A DNA stretch of 64,000 nucleotides from Winogradskyella sp. UBA3174 (GTDB taxonomy: Bacteria; Bacteroidota; Bacteroidia; Flavobacteriales; Flavobacteriaceae). The stretch lies in assembly GCF_002364335.1 (NCBI RefSeq), contig NZ_DEXW01000057.1, positions 28,991 to 92,990 of the forward strand, written 5' to 3'. Made by a program: the position numbers and the translations under genes. Numbering within the stretch: position 1 is the stretch's first letter; every line of letters begins with the position of its first letter. The notes under the pieces were generated by a model that saw nothing but the letters and a program-made list of their open reading frames with translations, had not been told where the DNA came from and made no database searches. Below, in pieces: positions 1-8,964 of the stretch.

Positions 1-1116
1 ATTTTTTTACTGAAGACCTGCAACTTTTAGATAACGGCAGTGAAAATAATTTTGCTTCAGATGGATTTAACAACGACCTAGATTTTAGATTAAATGATGC
101 TTTTGTAGGATTACATTATAAATTTAGAGCAGGTATTTTCACCTTAAAACAAGGTGCGTTTTTACACAATTACAATTGGAAAGTAGATCAACAAACGCAA
201 GTACATAATAACAAGTGGGTTATTTTGCCGGACTTTTTAGCTAAAATTGAGTTTAATAAATCTAAAAAAATTGAGTTTAATTACAATTTAAAAACGACGT
301 TCTCTGAAGCTAGTCGTTTTGCAAACCAATTTTATCTACAATCTTATAATTCTGTTTTTAGAGGCAATGAAAATTTAGAAAACAACTTATTTCATTCGCT
401 AAATGCAAGATATAGCAGATTTAGCTTATTATAGAGGTTTATTATTATTCGCAAATTTTAGCTATAACAAGCAAATTAGAGGTGTAAGAAATACAGTTGC
501 TTTTGATACTTCTAACCCAAATCCCTCTCAGCAAATTAATCAATTTTTAACGGCTAAACTGTTTAATAACGCCGCCGAAGATTTTACAGCTAATATTCAT
601 TTAGAAAAAGACATAAAAAAAATAAAATACAAGTTCGAAGTAGGGTATAATTCGTCCAATTTTATTCAAGAAATAGACAATACTATTCAAACAAATAAAA
701 ATAGAAGTTATAATTACGAGGTAGGATTAGAAACACTATTTGATAATTTGCCAACAATAGATCTAGGACTTAACCAAGATATTGGACGCTTTATTTCTGA
801 TAATACGACTTCAAAATTTTTAACTACAGTGCCATTTGTAACACTAGATTATAGCTTTTTAGATAGTTTTATTTTTAATTATCGAAAAAACATATACGAA
901 AATAAAGATTTAGAACAAAAAAACATTTATGAAATAGCTAATACCACCTTATCCTATAAAAAAGAAAATAGTGTTTGGTCCTTTAAAATTACTTGTCAAA
1001 ACTTATTTAATGCGCAATTCAAACAAAGTAATCGTTTTACGGATTATTTAATATCTGATACTAGAACTTTTATTTTACCTAGAATTATAATGTTTAGCAT
1101 TGGTTATAATTTATAA
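1..1116 (+). pseudogene. Outer-membrane beta-barrel (TonB-dependent receptor-like) protein, 3' part, frameshifted
   Basis: The gene enters from the left edge of the window. Reading from base 3 gives an open frame that ends at a TAG at 432-434. The same protein resumes one frame over at 430 (YRGLLLFANFSYN) and runs to the TAA at 1114. Treating T429 as one extra base joins the frames as RFSL-YRGLLLF, so this looks like a single +1 event. Alternating aromatic beta strands, a late W-F-K-x-T-C-Q-N-L-F-N stretch and the closing F-x-I-G-Y-N-L resemble the C-terminal barrel of Bacteroidota outer-membrane receptors with a carboxypeptidase-like N-terminal domain. The N-terminal half, and so the substrate, lies outside the window. 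A sequencing error is the main alternative to real decay. Confidence 0.65.
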
Positions 1117-1203
1117 TGATTTATTCTTTTAACGCTATAAAATTCAAAAATGTTAAGGTTGTTAAGCCATACTTTTTAAAACACGCTTTTCTCATTAACT
1201 GCA

Positions 1204-2133
1204 TTAACTAGCACCCATAATGTACTTTTTAGGCGTCGTCCCAAACTTCTTTTTAAAAGCTGCAATAAAATGACTAGAGGTGCTGTAACCAACCTTTAGC
1301 CCAACCTCATTAACATTGTGTTCACCAGATTCTAAAAGTTTGCGAGCCACTTCCATTTTATAATCAAACAAAAAACTATAAACCGTATCACCATAAATTT
1401 GCTTAAAGCCTTCTTTTAGTTTTTTAAGACTTAAGCCTATGGCATCCGCTAATTCTTGTAAACTTGGTGGTTCAGCCATATTAGCAATAATAATATCTTT
1501 AGCTTTTTTAAGTTTTGCCACATTAACCTCGTCTACTAAAAACGGACATTGTTCAATATCTGCATCTTCACTTCTATTAAAAAACAAGCTCAATAGTTCA
1601 TAAGCTTTACCTTTAAAATAAAGTGACTTGATTGAATTATTTAAACTAAAATTTATAACCTGATTAAGAACTACTGCCATTGAAGGAGAAATCTTCCCAT
1701 CTTTATAGTACTTTTTACCTCTATTATCATCTGTTAAAAAAGTTATATAATTGGCATCATCAGAAAATAACCCATGAAATTTTTTAATTGAAATCACCAA
1801 AGACACCAACCAAGACTGTGGTTGCATTTCTAAATGAATTGGTAAATCGCGTTGCGGATTATAAAGTAATAAAGAGGTGTCTTCAATAATATTTAAAGTA
1901 TAAGTGCCTTCATTAAAAACAAAAGCTGCTGAACCTTTACTACAAAAATGAAACTGAATATAACTGCTATCAATATCTCGTTCAAGAATTTGAATTGTAT
2001 CATTTTCATTTTTATGAGCTAAAACAAAAAAGCCATCTTCTATATAAGTTTCATCAAAAGTACCTTTAGCGACACTTTTTTGAGTCTTGTTTTCATTTTG
2101 CATATTGTTCTTATTTAGATTCGTTCTAAACAA
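1204..2133 (-). CDS. AraC-family transcriptional regulator
   Basis: 309 residues. The C-terminal ~100 residues (about 205-305) form a two-helix-turn-helix AraC/XylS domain: LQELADAIGLSLKKLKEGFK is the first HTH, followed by the family signature VGYSTSSHFIAAFKKKFGTT. The N-terminal ~190 residues are a beta-rich sensor domain with no recognised ligand signature. The overall build resembles PchR-like iron/siderophore regulators, a weak analogy. The gene is divergent from the heme operon, so control of heme synthesis, its own gene, or both is a natural inference. A second Met at residue 11 (2103) is an alternative start; the promoter position fits 2133. Confidence 0.85.
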   Translation of the reverse strand: MFRTNLNKNNMQNENKTQKSVAKGTFDETYIEDGFFVLAHKNENDTIQILERDIDSSYIQFHFCSKGSAAFVFNEGTYTLNIIEDTSLLLYNPQRDLPIHLEMQPQSWLVSLVISIKKFHGLFSDDANYITFLTDDNRGKKYYKDGKISPSMAVVLNQVINFSLNNSIKSLYFKGKAYELLSLFFNRSEDADIEQCPFLVDEVNVAKLKKAKDIIIANMAEPPSLQELADAIGLSLKKLKEGFKQIYGDTVYSFLFDYKMEVARKLLESGEHNVNEVGLKVGYSTSSHFIAAFKKKFGTTPKKYIMGAS

Positions 2134-2160
2134 AAGGTCAAAAAACCCTTGATTTCACTA

Positions 2161-2168
2161 CAAAAGTA
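2161..2168 (-). promoter_or_regulatory. -7 box TACTTTTG for the AraC-family gene
   Basis: On the minus strand this reads TACTTTTG, matching the Bacteroidota -7 consensus TAnnTTTG. It lies 28 nt before the ATG at 2133. No clear -33 TTG is present at normal spacing; that position is occupied by the inverted repeat at 2168-2181. Confidence 0.45.
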
Positions 2169-2181
2169 TGATAATAATCAT
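2168..2181. promoter_or_regulatory. Candidate operator, ATGATAATAATCAT
   Basis: This 14-bp near-palindrome has six-base arms ATGATA/AATCAT that pair except near the centre. It sits between the divergent regulator and hemA and touches the -7 box of the regulator. It also contains a Fur-like half-site TGATAAT. It could bind the AraC protein (autoregulation) or a Fur-type repressor. This is inference from position and symmetry only. Confidence 0.3.
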
Positions 2182-2262
2182 GTTTTTAGAAAAAATAATC
2201 TTAAAAAACCACAAACGATACTTTAAGTTCTTCTAGCGTTACTTTTTTGTGAATATCAGAAT

Positions 2263-2270
2263 TATTTTTG
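2263..2270 (+). promoter_or_regulatory. -7 box TATTTTTG for the heme operon
   Basis: An exact TAnnTTTG match 33 nt before the ATG at 2304. A TTTG at 2246-2249 is closer (13 nt) than the usual ~19 nt, so the -33 element is uncertain. The box overlaps a possible TTG start at 2268, which argues that translation starts at 2304 instead. Confidence 0.45.
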
Positions 2271-2303
2271 CACTGCAACAATCTACGTCAGGTAAACGAG
2301 CAC

Positions 2304-3554
2304 ATGCAACAACAAAAAAGCACATACTTTTATGCGATTGGTCTCAGCTATAAAAAAGCAGACGCTGAAGTGCGTGGTCATTTTAGTTTAAGCGATTCAG
2401 CAAAACAAGTTATTTTAGCTGATGCTAAACAAAATGGCATTGAAAGTGTTTTGTTAGTTTCTACTTGTAACAGAACAGAAATTTACGGTTTTGCAGAACA
2501 CCCTTACCAACTCATTCATTTATTATGTGAAAACACCAAAGGAACGGTTGAAGAATTTCAAGACGTTGCTTATATTCACAAAAACAAAGAAGCGATTAAT
2601 CACATGTTCAGAGTTGGTTCGGGCTTGGATAGTCAAATCCTTGGTGATTTTGAAATTATTAGTCAAATTAAATTTGGCGCAAGAGCTTCAAAAAAAGAAG
2701 GACTACTCAATTCATTTACTGAGCGTTTAGTAAATGCTGTTATACAGGCAAGTAAGCGTATTAAAACCGAAACCGAATTATCTTCTGGTGCAACATCTGT
2801 ATCTTTTGCCTCAGTTCAGTATATTATGAATACTATTCAGGATATTTCTAATAAAAATATTTTACTCTTCGGAACAGGGAAAATTGGACGTAACACTTGT
2901 GAAAATTTAGTAAAACACACTAAAAATCCGCACATTACTTTAATAAATAGAACAAAAACTAAGGCCGAGGAAGTTGCTGGTAAGTTTAACCTCGTTGTTA
3001 AAGATTTAGATAATCTAAAAGAAGAAATTAATGCGTCTGACATTGTAATCGTAGCTACTGGCGCTCAAAACCCAACAGTTTACAAATCTCTTATCTCGAC
3101 ACAAAAACCTCTTTTAGTACTAGATTTATCCATTCCTAAAAACGTTAATGAAGATATTAGAGCACACTCTAATATTACTTTAGTACATTTAGATGATTTG
3201 GCAAAAATCACAGATGATACTTTAGAAAAGCGCAAAGCATTTATTCCAGATGCTGAAGCGATTATATCCGATGTTATGTCGGAATTTAATGCGTGGTTAG
3301 ACACACTTAAATTTGTACCTACCATACAAGCTATTAAACACAAATTGACAGATTTTAAAATCTCTGAGTTTAATACACAACGTAAAAAAATGTCAGATTT
3401 TAACGAAGATCAGGCTGAATTGATTACAAATAATTTAATTCAAAAAATCACCAATCAATTTGCACATCACCTTAGAGAAGATAGCAACACTTCTGATGAA
3501 AGCATTGAGCTTATCAAAAAAATATTTCAGTTAGAAACTACAGACAATGTCTAA
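2304..3554 (+). CDS. hemA: Glutamyl-tRNA reductase
   Basis: Reduces glutamyl-tRNA to glutamate-1-semialdehyde with NADPH, the first committed step of C5-pathway heme synthesis. The catalytic cysteine is in STCNRTE (C55 from this start), the substrate domain has GLDSQILGD (about 108-115), and the NADPH site is GTGKIG (190-195), followed by a C-terminal dimerisation domain. The 416-residue length is usual. The open frame extends to a TTG at 2268, but that codon lies in the promoter, and MQQQKSTYFYAIGLSYKKAD matches the usual N-terminus, so the ATG at 2304 was chosen. It is first in the hem gene row and overlaps the next gene by 8 nt. Confidence 0.95.
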   Translation: MQQQKSTYFYAIGLSYKKADAEVRGHFSLSDSAKQVILADAKQNGIESVLLVSTCNRTEIYGFAEHPYQLIHLLCENTKGTVEEFQDVAYIHKNKEAINHMFRVGSGLDSQILGDFEIISQIKFGARASKKEGLLNSFTERLVNAVIQASKRIKTETELSSGATSVSFASVQYIMNTIQDISNKNILLFGTGKIGRNTCENLVKHTKNPHITLINRTKTKAEEVAGKFNLVVKDLDNLKEEINASDIVIVATGAQNPTVYKSLISTQKPLLVLDLSIPKNVNEDIRAHSNITLVHLDDLAKITDDTLEKRKAFIPDAEAIISDVMSEFNAWLDTLKFVPTIQAIKHKLTDFKISEFNTQRKKMSDFNEDQAELITNNLIQKITNQFAHHLREDSNTSDESIELIKKIFQLETTDNV

Positions 3555-5127
3555 AATAATTCGCATTGGCACACGCGACAGCCAGCTCGCTATGTGGCAA
3601 GCACAAACCGTAAAATCTCAACTTGAGCATTTAGGTCATAAAGCCGCTTTAATTCCCATAAAATCTACCGGAGATTTAGTTCTTGACAAGCCGTTATACG
3701 AATTAGGAATCACTGGTATTTTTACAAAAACATTAGATGTTGCAATGCTCAATGGAAACATTGATATTGCGGTACATTCTCTTAAAGATGTCCCTACAGT
3801 TTTACCAAAAGGTATTGTACAGGCTGCAGTTTTAAAACGTGGTAATATTAATGATACGCTCGTTTTTAAAACAAACGAAGAGTTTCTGTCTACAAGAGAT
3901 GCTGTCGTTGCCACAGGTAGCTTAAGGCGTCGTGCACAATGGCTAAATCGTTACCCAACACATACTATAGTTGGTTTGCGAGGCAACGTCAATTCTAGAC
4001 TAGAAAAACTAGAAAACAACGACGATTGGAATGCTGCTATTTTCGCTGGAGCTGGTTTAGGTCGCTTAGACCTTACACCAGAAAATTCAATTAATCTGCA
4101 TTGGATGATTCCTGCGCCTGCACAAGGAGCAATTATGATTACGGCTTTAGAATCTGATGAAGAAACCAGAGCCATTTGTGAAGAACTCAATCATGAAGAA
4201 ACACAAATTTGCACATCTATTGAGCGTGAATTTCTTAATCGTCTAGAAGGTGGTTGTACAGCTCCAATAGGTGCTATTTGTTATATTAATAAAGAAGAAG
4301 AAGTTAATTTTAAAGGCATTCTTTTAAGCACAGATGGTACTAAGAAGATTGAGGTATCTAAAGTTGTACCTCTAGGAAATCATTATAACATAGCAGAATT
4401 CTGTGCCGATTATATCATTGGTAAAGGCGGTAAAATATTAATCGATGAATTAGGTCGTGGAGATAAAGTGACTAATATTTATTCTACTAAAAAGTTGACT
4501 AACGACCAGTTGGTGTTGTTTCATGACGCTGTAGTTGCAGAAAGTAATGATGCCGTAAAGATTAATCCAAATCGCTTGACTAAAAGTATAGTTCGTAATG
4601 AAATTGAAAATGTAATTATTACAAGTCAAAATGCAGTTGAAGCCTTACTAACTAACTTCTCAGCAGTAGAATTACAATTTAAAAATATTTATTGTGTTGG
4701 TAGACGTACCAAACGTTTGGTTGAAAAGCGCATAGGAAAAGTAAAACATTACGAGTCTTCCGCTAAAAACTTAGCCGAACACATGGTAGAATTTATGGAT
4801 GGTACAGAAACAACTTACTTTTGTAGTAATCTGCGATTAGATACCATTCCATTACTATTATCTGAAAATAACATTGAAGTAAACGAAGTTGAAGCCTACG
4901 AAACTAAGTTTGATACAGATAAAATTGAAGGTAATTTAGATGGTGTTATGTTTTACAGCCCATCAACTGTTCAAAGTTTCTTAAAGCAGAATAAAGCGAA
5001 TGGTATTGCATTTTGTATTGGCGAAACCACTGCGACTGAGGCTAAGAAGTATTTTGAAGATGTAAGAGTTGCAAAAGTACCATTGGTTGAGAGTGTTGTT
5101 GACTTGGTTAATGAATTTTATAAATAG
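3547..5127 (+). CDS. hemC-hemD: Fused hydroxymethylbilane synthase / uroporphyrinogen-III synthase
   Basis: 526 residues, against about 310 for HemC alone. Residues 1 to ~305 are porphobilinogen deaminase: IGTRDSQLAMWQAQ, HSLKD with catalytic Asp81, GSLRRRAQW, and EGGCTAP, where Cys237 carries the dipyrromethane cofactor. The remainder has HemD features, including IITSQNAVEALL and a C-terminal GVMFYSPSTVQSFL. One polypeptide would therefore assemble hydroxymethylbilane and close it to uroporphyrinogen III, limiting loss of the unstable intermediate. No separate hemD occurs in the window. The start overlaps hemA by 8 nt, which suggests translational coupling. Confidence 0.93.
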   Translation: MSKIIRIGTRDSQLAMWQAQTVKSQLEHLGHKAALIPIKSTGDLVLDKPLYELGITGIFTKTLDVAMLNGNIDIAVHSLKDVPTVLPKGIVQAAVLKRGNINDTLVFKTNEEFLSTRDAVVATGSLRRRAQWLNRYPTHTIVGLRGNVNSRLEKLENNDDWNAAIFAGAGLGRLDLTPENSINLHWMIPAPAQGAIMITALESDEETRAICEELNHEETQICTSIEREFLNRLEGGCTAPIGAICYINKEEEVNFKGILLSTDGTKKIEVSKVVPLGNHYNIAEFCADYIIGKGGKILIDELGRGDKVTNIYSTKKLTNDQLVLFHDAVVAESNDAVKINPNRLTKSIVRNEIENVIITSQNAVEALLTNFSAVELQFKNIYCVGRRTKRLVEKRIGKVKHYESSAKNLAEHMVEFMDGTETTYFCSNLRLDTIPLLLSENNIEVNEVEAYETKFDTDKIEGNLDGVMFYSPSTVQSFLKQNKANGIAFCIGETTATEAKKYFEDVRVAKVPLVESVVDLVNEFYK

Positions 5128-5130
5128 CCA

Positions 5131-5588
5131 TTAACTATTAGCCTTTAACTCTTAGCATCACTGCTGCGCTAAAAGCTAAATACAAACTGCTAAAAGCTAA
5201 AACATGAGGAATTATAAGAATTTAAAAATTTGGGAACAAGGTATTGAACTCGTAAAGCAAATATATGTTTTAGTTGAGCAGTTACCTCAAACTGAAAAAT
5301 TTGGATTAAAGTCTCAGGTTACAAGAGCCGCTGTTTCAATCCCTTCGAATATTGCAGAAGGTTGCAGTAGAAATAGTGAAGTAGAATTCAAACGCTTTTT
5401 AGAAATCGCAATGGGCTCTTTATTTGAAGTTCATACACCGCTAATTATTATACAAGAATTAAATTTTATCAAATCAGAAGATTTAAAATGAATTTTTGAT
5501 CTTTTAGAAACTGAAGGTAAAATGATAAACGGATTAATAAACACAATTAAAAATAGCTAAAAGCAAAAAGCTAAAGGCTAACAGCTAA
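5131..5588. repeat. S23-type insert bordered by inverted ends
   Basis: The 21 bp at 5131-5151 and the 21 bp at 5568-5588 are inverted repeats matching at 17 of 21 positions, with a continuous 10-bp core TAAAGGCTAA. Inside are further copies of GCTAAAAGCTAA-like units, at about 5168-5203 on the left and 5554-5575 on the right. The enclosed gene is a four-helix-bundle S23 protein, the family carried by intervening sequences of bacterial 23S rRNA, whose ends also pair. The insert fills the gap between hemC-hemD and hemE, ending 2 nt before the hemE ATG. Confidence 0.6.
5204..5560 (+). pseudogene. Four-helix-bundle protein, S23/IVP family, with premature stop
   Basis: The first 95 codons read as a typical S23 protein: LKIWEQGIELVKQIYVLVEQ, then VTRAAVSIPSNIAEGCSRNS and EFKRFLEIAMGSLFE. 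A TGA at 5489-5491 interrupts the frame. The same frame then continues for 22 codons (IFDLLETEGKMINGLINTIK...) to a TAA at 5558, giving the usual ~118 residues. This is one nonsense change, not a natural end, so the fourth helix is lost. The family has no established enzymatic role. The gene sits within an inverted-repeat insert in the heme operon. Confidence 0.85.
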
Positions 5589-5590
5589 TT

Positions 5591-6616
5591 ATGATAAAGA
5601 ACGATTTATTCCTTAAGGCATTAAAAGGTGAAACTGTAGAGCGTCCTCCAGTATGGATGATGCGTCAAGCAGGTAGATATTTACCTGAATTTATGGAAAT
5701 CAAAGCCAAGTACGATTTCTTTACACGTTGCCAAACACCAGAATTAGCCAGTGAAATTACAGTACAGCCTATTCGACGTTACGGAATGGATGCGGCTATT
5801 TTGTTCTGTGATATTTTAGTGATACCACAGGCCATGAATATTGAGGTACAGATGAAACCCAATTTTGGTCCTTATTTGCCAAATCCTGTGCGTACATCAA
5901 AAGATGTGGATAATGTTATTGTACCAGATGTAAAAGAAGCGTTAAGCTATGTTTACGACGCTATAAAAATGACTAAAGAGAAACTAAACGATGAAATTCC
6001 GTTAATAGGTTTTGCTGGTTCTCCTTGGACGATTCTGTGCTATTGTGTACAAGGTCAGGGTTCTAAAAACTTTGATAAAGCTAAAGAATTTTGTTTTACA
6101 AACCCTATTGCAGCGCATCAATTATTACAAAAAATTACAGATACAACAATTGCTTATTTAAAAGAAAAAGTGAAAGCAGGAGTTAATGCTGTTCAGGTTT
6201 TCGATTCTTGGGGAGGTATGTTATCGCCTGTCGATTATCAAGAATTTTCTTGGCAGTATATTCAACAAATTATCGATGCTTTAAAAGATGAAACACCTGT
6301 TATCGCTTTCGGAAAAGGTTGTTGGTTCGCTTTGGGCGACATGGCAAAATCTGGTGCTTCTGCTTTAGGTATAGATTGGACTTGCTCTGCACGAAACGCA
6401 CGTTATTTAACAGGCGGAAATATTACATTACAAGGTAATTTTGACCCTACGCGTTTATTTTCACCACCTTCTGAAATTAAAAGGATGGTACACCAAATGA
6501 TTAATGATTTTGGTAAAGACAAATACATCGTCAACTTAGGCCATGGTATACTTCCAAATATTCCATTAGATAATGCTAAGGCTTTTATTGATGCAGTAAA
6601 AGAATACAAAGCATAA
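5591..6616 (+). CDS. hemE: Uroporphyrinogen decarboxylase
   Basis: Converts uroporphyrinogen III to coproporphyrinogen III by removing four acetate carboxyls, in the cytoplasm. The N-terminal signature is intact ([17 protein letters not shown], residues 17-33), as is the second family motif [19 protein letters not shown]. The 341-residue length is normal. It lies in the hem gene row after the S23 insert, whose right inverted end stops just before the ATG. Confidence 0.95.
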   Translation: MIKNDLFLKALKGETVERPPVWMMRQAGRYLPEFMEIKAKYDFFTRCQTPELASEITVQPIRRYGMDAAILFCDILVIPQAMNIEVQMKPNFGPYLPNPVRTSKDVDNVIVPDVKEALSYVYDAIKMTKEKLNDEIPLIGFAGSPWTILCYCVQGQGSKNFDKAKEFCFTNPIAAHQLLQKITDTTIAYLKEKVKAGVNAVQVFDSWGGMLSPVDYQEFSWQYIQQIIDALKDETPVIAFGKGCWFALGDMAKSGASALGIDWTCSARNARYLTGGNITLQGNFDPTRLFSPPSEIKRMVHQMINDFGKDKYIVNLGHGILPNIPLDNAKAFIDAVKEYKA

Positions 6617-6692
6617 CTGTTTTGTTGATCATAATTGTAACTTAAAACACGTTTAAGCGTCTTTTAGGTTATAACCAGCTAAAATCAATAGC

Positions 6693-7460
6693 ATGATAAA
6701 CAACATATTAAAAGGCATACAAGCATACTCTGGCGCATTAGGTTTAATATCTAAACTTAAGTTATGGAAATACTTTGCTGTTCCTATAATAATAAGTGTT
6801 GTAACAGCTTTAATTATAGGTTTATCTGCTTATGGTTTGTCTGATAATATTGGACGTTTCATAGCTAATATATGGCCTTGGGATTTCGGAAAGGATACCT
6901 TTACTTTTATTTCAACTTTTATTGGAGGTATTGTCGTTTTAGCCATTGGATTAATATTATATAAGCATATCATAATGGCATTATCAGCGCCATTTATGAG
7001 TCCTGTTTCAGAAAAGATTGAAACGTATTTAACAGGTGTAGAATCACACAGCCATAGAAATACATCTTTTAAAGAACAACTATGGAGAGGTATTAGAATA
7101 AACTTTAGAAATTTAGCTAAGGAATTATTGATTACCATTCCTATTCTATTATTAAAGTTCATTCCTGTTATTAATATTTTTTCTACAGTTTTACTGTTTT
7201 TAGTTCAGGCCTATTATGCAGGTTCTGGTAATATGGATTATACTTTAGAACGTCATTTTAAATATAGAGAAAGTATTAATTTTGTTGGTAGACATAAAGG
7301 AATAGCTATAGGTAATGGCACTGTTTTCATGCTCTTTTTATTAATCCCTGTCATAGGAGTTATTCTTGTTTTACCAATGAGTGTAACTGCGTCTTCTCTA
7401 AATACAATAAAGCTTTTAGAATTAGAAAAGCAGGGTAATCAAAATAAAGTAATGGTGTAA
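6693..7460 (+). CDS. EI24-domain integral membrane protein
   Basis: 255 residues with four or five hydrophobic segments (about 27-50, 70-92, 145-172, 205-230). The pattern and the YAGSGNMDYTLERHFKYRES stretch fit the EI24/CysZ-like family. CysZ transports sulfate in other bacteria, but no substrate can be read from this sequence. It lies between hemE and hemF on the same strand and shares one base with the next gene (TAATG), so it is probably co-transcribed with the heme genes. A link to heme is positional only. Confidence 0.75.
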   Translation: MINNILKGIQAYSGALGLISKLKLWKYFAVPIIISVVTALIIGLSAYGLSDNIGRFIANIWPWDFGKDTFTFISTFIGGIVVLAIGLILYKHIIMALSAPFMSPVSEKIETYLTGVESHSHRNTSFKEQLWRGIRINFRNLAKELLITIPILLLKFIPVINIFSTVLLFLVQAYYAGSGNMDYTLERHFKYRESINFVGRHKGIAIGNGTVFMLFLLIPVIGVILVLPMSVTASSLNTIKLLELEKQGNQNKVMV

Positions 7461-7996
7461 TGGTAGCTCAATTTGATGCATATGAAATCAATCCTATTCA
7501 TGAAGGAGATGCATGGAAACTGTGCAACTTCATGGTCGCTAATGCAGACCGCTTAAAACACTACTTCCCAGGTACGCTCGCTCAGAATCTAAATCCGACC
7601 TTATCGCAATTATTTGTTGAAGAAAAGCTAAAACAGTTTGAAAATAAAGCGGAGTTTTTATTCACTTTAAAACATTCCGAAACCAGAGCACTTGCAGGTG
7701 TTATTTATATAAAAGAGCTAGACTGGGCTATAAAGCAAGGTGAGTTTGCCTATTGTATTGGCTATACCTTTGAAGGGCAAAAGCTCACTACAAAAGCAAT
7801 AGATAAATTGTCTAAATATGCTTTTAATACTCTTGGTTTAAAAGCACTTCAAATCATAGCACATAAAGACAATTTACCAAGCATTAAGGTGGCAATTAAT
7901 AATAACTTTAAATGGCAACGCACCTTAGAAAATGAATTTACTCCAACCGGTGAAAAGCCATTAGATATGGAGTTATATGAATTATATAAAAACTAA
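7460..7996 (+). CDS. GNAT-family N-acetyltransferase (RimJ/RimL-like)
   Basis: 178 residues. The fold elements of RimJ/RimL-type acetyltransferases are visible: FLFTLKHSETRALAGVIYIK, EFAYCIGYTFEGQKLTTKAI for the acetyl-CoA pyrophosphate loop, and LGLKALQIIAHKDNLPSIKV near the C-terminus. The acceptor is unknown; relatives modify ribosomal protein N-termini or small molecules. The start overlaps the stop of the EI24 gene by one base and hemF follows after 3 nt, so it belongs to the same transcript. Confidence 0.8.
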   Translation: MVAQFDAYEINPIHEGDAWKLCNFMVANADRLKHYFPGTLAQNLNPTLSQLFVEEKLKQFENKAEFLFTLKHSETRALAGVIYIKELDWAIKQGEFAYCIGYTFEGQKLTTKAIDKLSKYAFNTLGLKALQIIAHKDNLPSIKVAINNNFKWQRTLENEFTPTGEKPLDMELYELYKN

Positions 7997-7999
7997 ACC

Positions 8000-8902
8000 T
8001 TGAAAAATAAATTCTTCAAATACATACACGAGTTACAAGATATTATTACGTCTAAACTAGAAGCGATTGATGGTGAGGCAAAATTTAAAGAAGATAATTG
8101 GAAACGCCCTGAAGGTGGTGGTGGACGTACACGAGTCATAGAAAACGGTGCTGTTTTTGAAAAAGGTGGAGTTAATATATCTGGTGTACATGGAAAATTA
8201 CCAGACAGTATGCAAAAATACTTCGGTGTTGAAGATGCTGATTTCTTTGCATGTGGATTAAGTTTAGTGCTACATCCAAAAAATCCGATGGTGCCAACAG
8301 TGCATGCTAATTGGCGCTATTTTGAAATGTATGATAAGGATGGAAACATCATAGATCAATGGTTTGGTGGAGGACAAGATTTAACGCCATATTATTTATT
8401 TGACGAAGATGCCAAACATTTTCACCAAACTTGTAAAACGGCGTGTGATAAGCATAACCCGGAATTTTATGGGACATATAAGGCACGTTGCGACGAATAC
8501 TTTCACAATACACACAGAAATGAAGGGCGTGGCTTAGGCGGTTTATTCTTTGATTATTGCAAGAAAACAGATGAGATGAGTATGCAAAAATGGTATGGCT
8601 TTGTTACTGAAGTTGGTGATAGTTTTTTGGAAGCTTATGTTCCAATAGTTGAAAAACGAAAAGATTTAACTTATACTCAAGAACAAAGTAATTGGCAGGA
8701 AATTCGACGTGGACGTTATGTGGAATTCAACCTCGTACATGATAAAGGTACATTATTCGGGCTGAAGACCAATGGACGCATAGAGAGTATTCTCATGAGT
8801 TTGCCACCACATGTGCAATGGGTTTACGACCATCATCCTGAAGTAGGAAGTGAGGAAGAACGCCTAATTAAAGTATTACAAAACCCAATAGATTGGGTAT
8901 AA
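8000..8902 (+). CDS. hemF: Oxygen-dependent coproporphyrinogen-III oxidase
   Basis: Oxidatively decarboxylates coproporphyrinogen III to protoporphyrinogen IX using O2, so heme synthesis here is adapted to aerobic growth. Signatures include VPTVHANWRYFE (His102), WFGGGQDLTPYY (121-132), RGLGGLFFDY and WQEIRRGRYVEFNLVHD. The start is TTG at 8000, 3 nt after the preceding stop; no in-frame ATG gives a complete N-terminus. 300 residues is the usual length. No hemN, hemG or hemH is visible in the window. Confidence 0.94.
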   Translation: MKNKFFKYIHELQDIITSKLEAIDGEAKFKEDNWKRPEGGGGRTRVIENGAVFEKGGVNISGVHGKLPDSMQKYFGVEDADFFACGLSLVLHPKNPMVPTVHANWRYFEMYDKDGNIIDQWFGGGQDLTPYYLFDEDAKHFHQTCKTACDKHNPEFYGTYKARCDEYFHNTHRNEGRGLGGLFFDYCKKTDEMSMQKWYGFVTEVGDSFLEAYVPIVEKRKDLTYTQEQSNWQEIRRGRYVEFNLVHDKGTLFGLKTNGRIESILMSLPPHVQWVYDHHPEVGSEEERLIKVLQNPIDWV

Positions 8903-8917
8903 TATAGAACAGAACTG

Positions 8918-8949
8918 AGACCTATCAGGTTTTAAACACCTAGCAGTCT
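8918..8949. repeat. Imperfect inverted repeat between hemF and hemB
   Basis: AGACCTATCAGGT (8918-8930) and ACCTAGCAGTCT (8938-8949) are imperfect inverted arms around a TTTAAAC loop. It resembles a decayed copy of a short palindromic intergenic repeat. No U-tract follows, so it is probably not a strong terminator, and hemB lacks an obvious promoter of its own. Confidence 0.4.
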
Positions 8950-8964
8950 AAAAAAAATATAACT

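Noticed and set aside
2268..2303. TTG start giving HemA 12 extra residues
   Set aside because: The codon lies within the -7 box and the extra residues do not match GluTR N-termini; the ATG at 2304 fits both promoter and family.
5131..5588. S23 insert as a classical IS element
   Set aside because: No transposase and no clear target-site duplication was recognised, so it is listed as a repeat-bordered insert only.
6667..6676. GGTTATAACC palindrome between hemE and the EI24 gene
   Set aside because: Only 10 bp, no promoter nearby, and expected by chance in this spacer composition.
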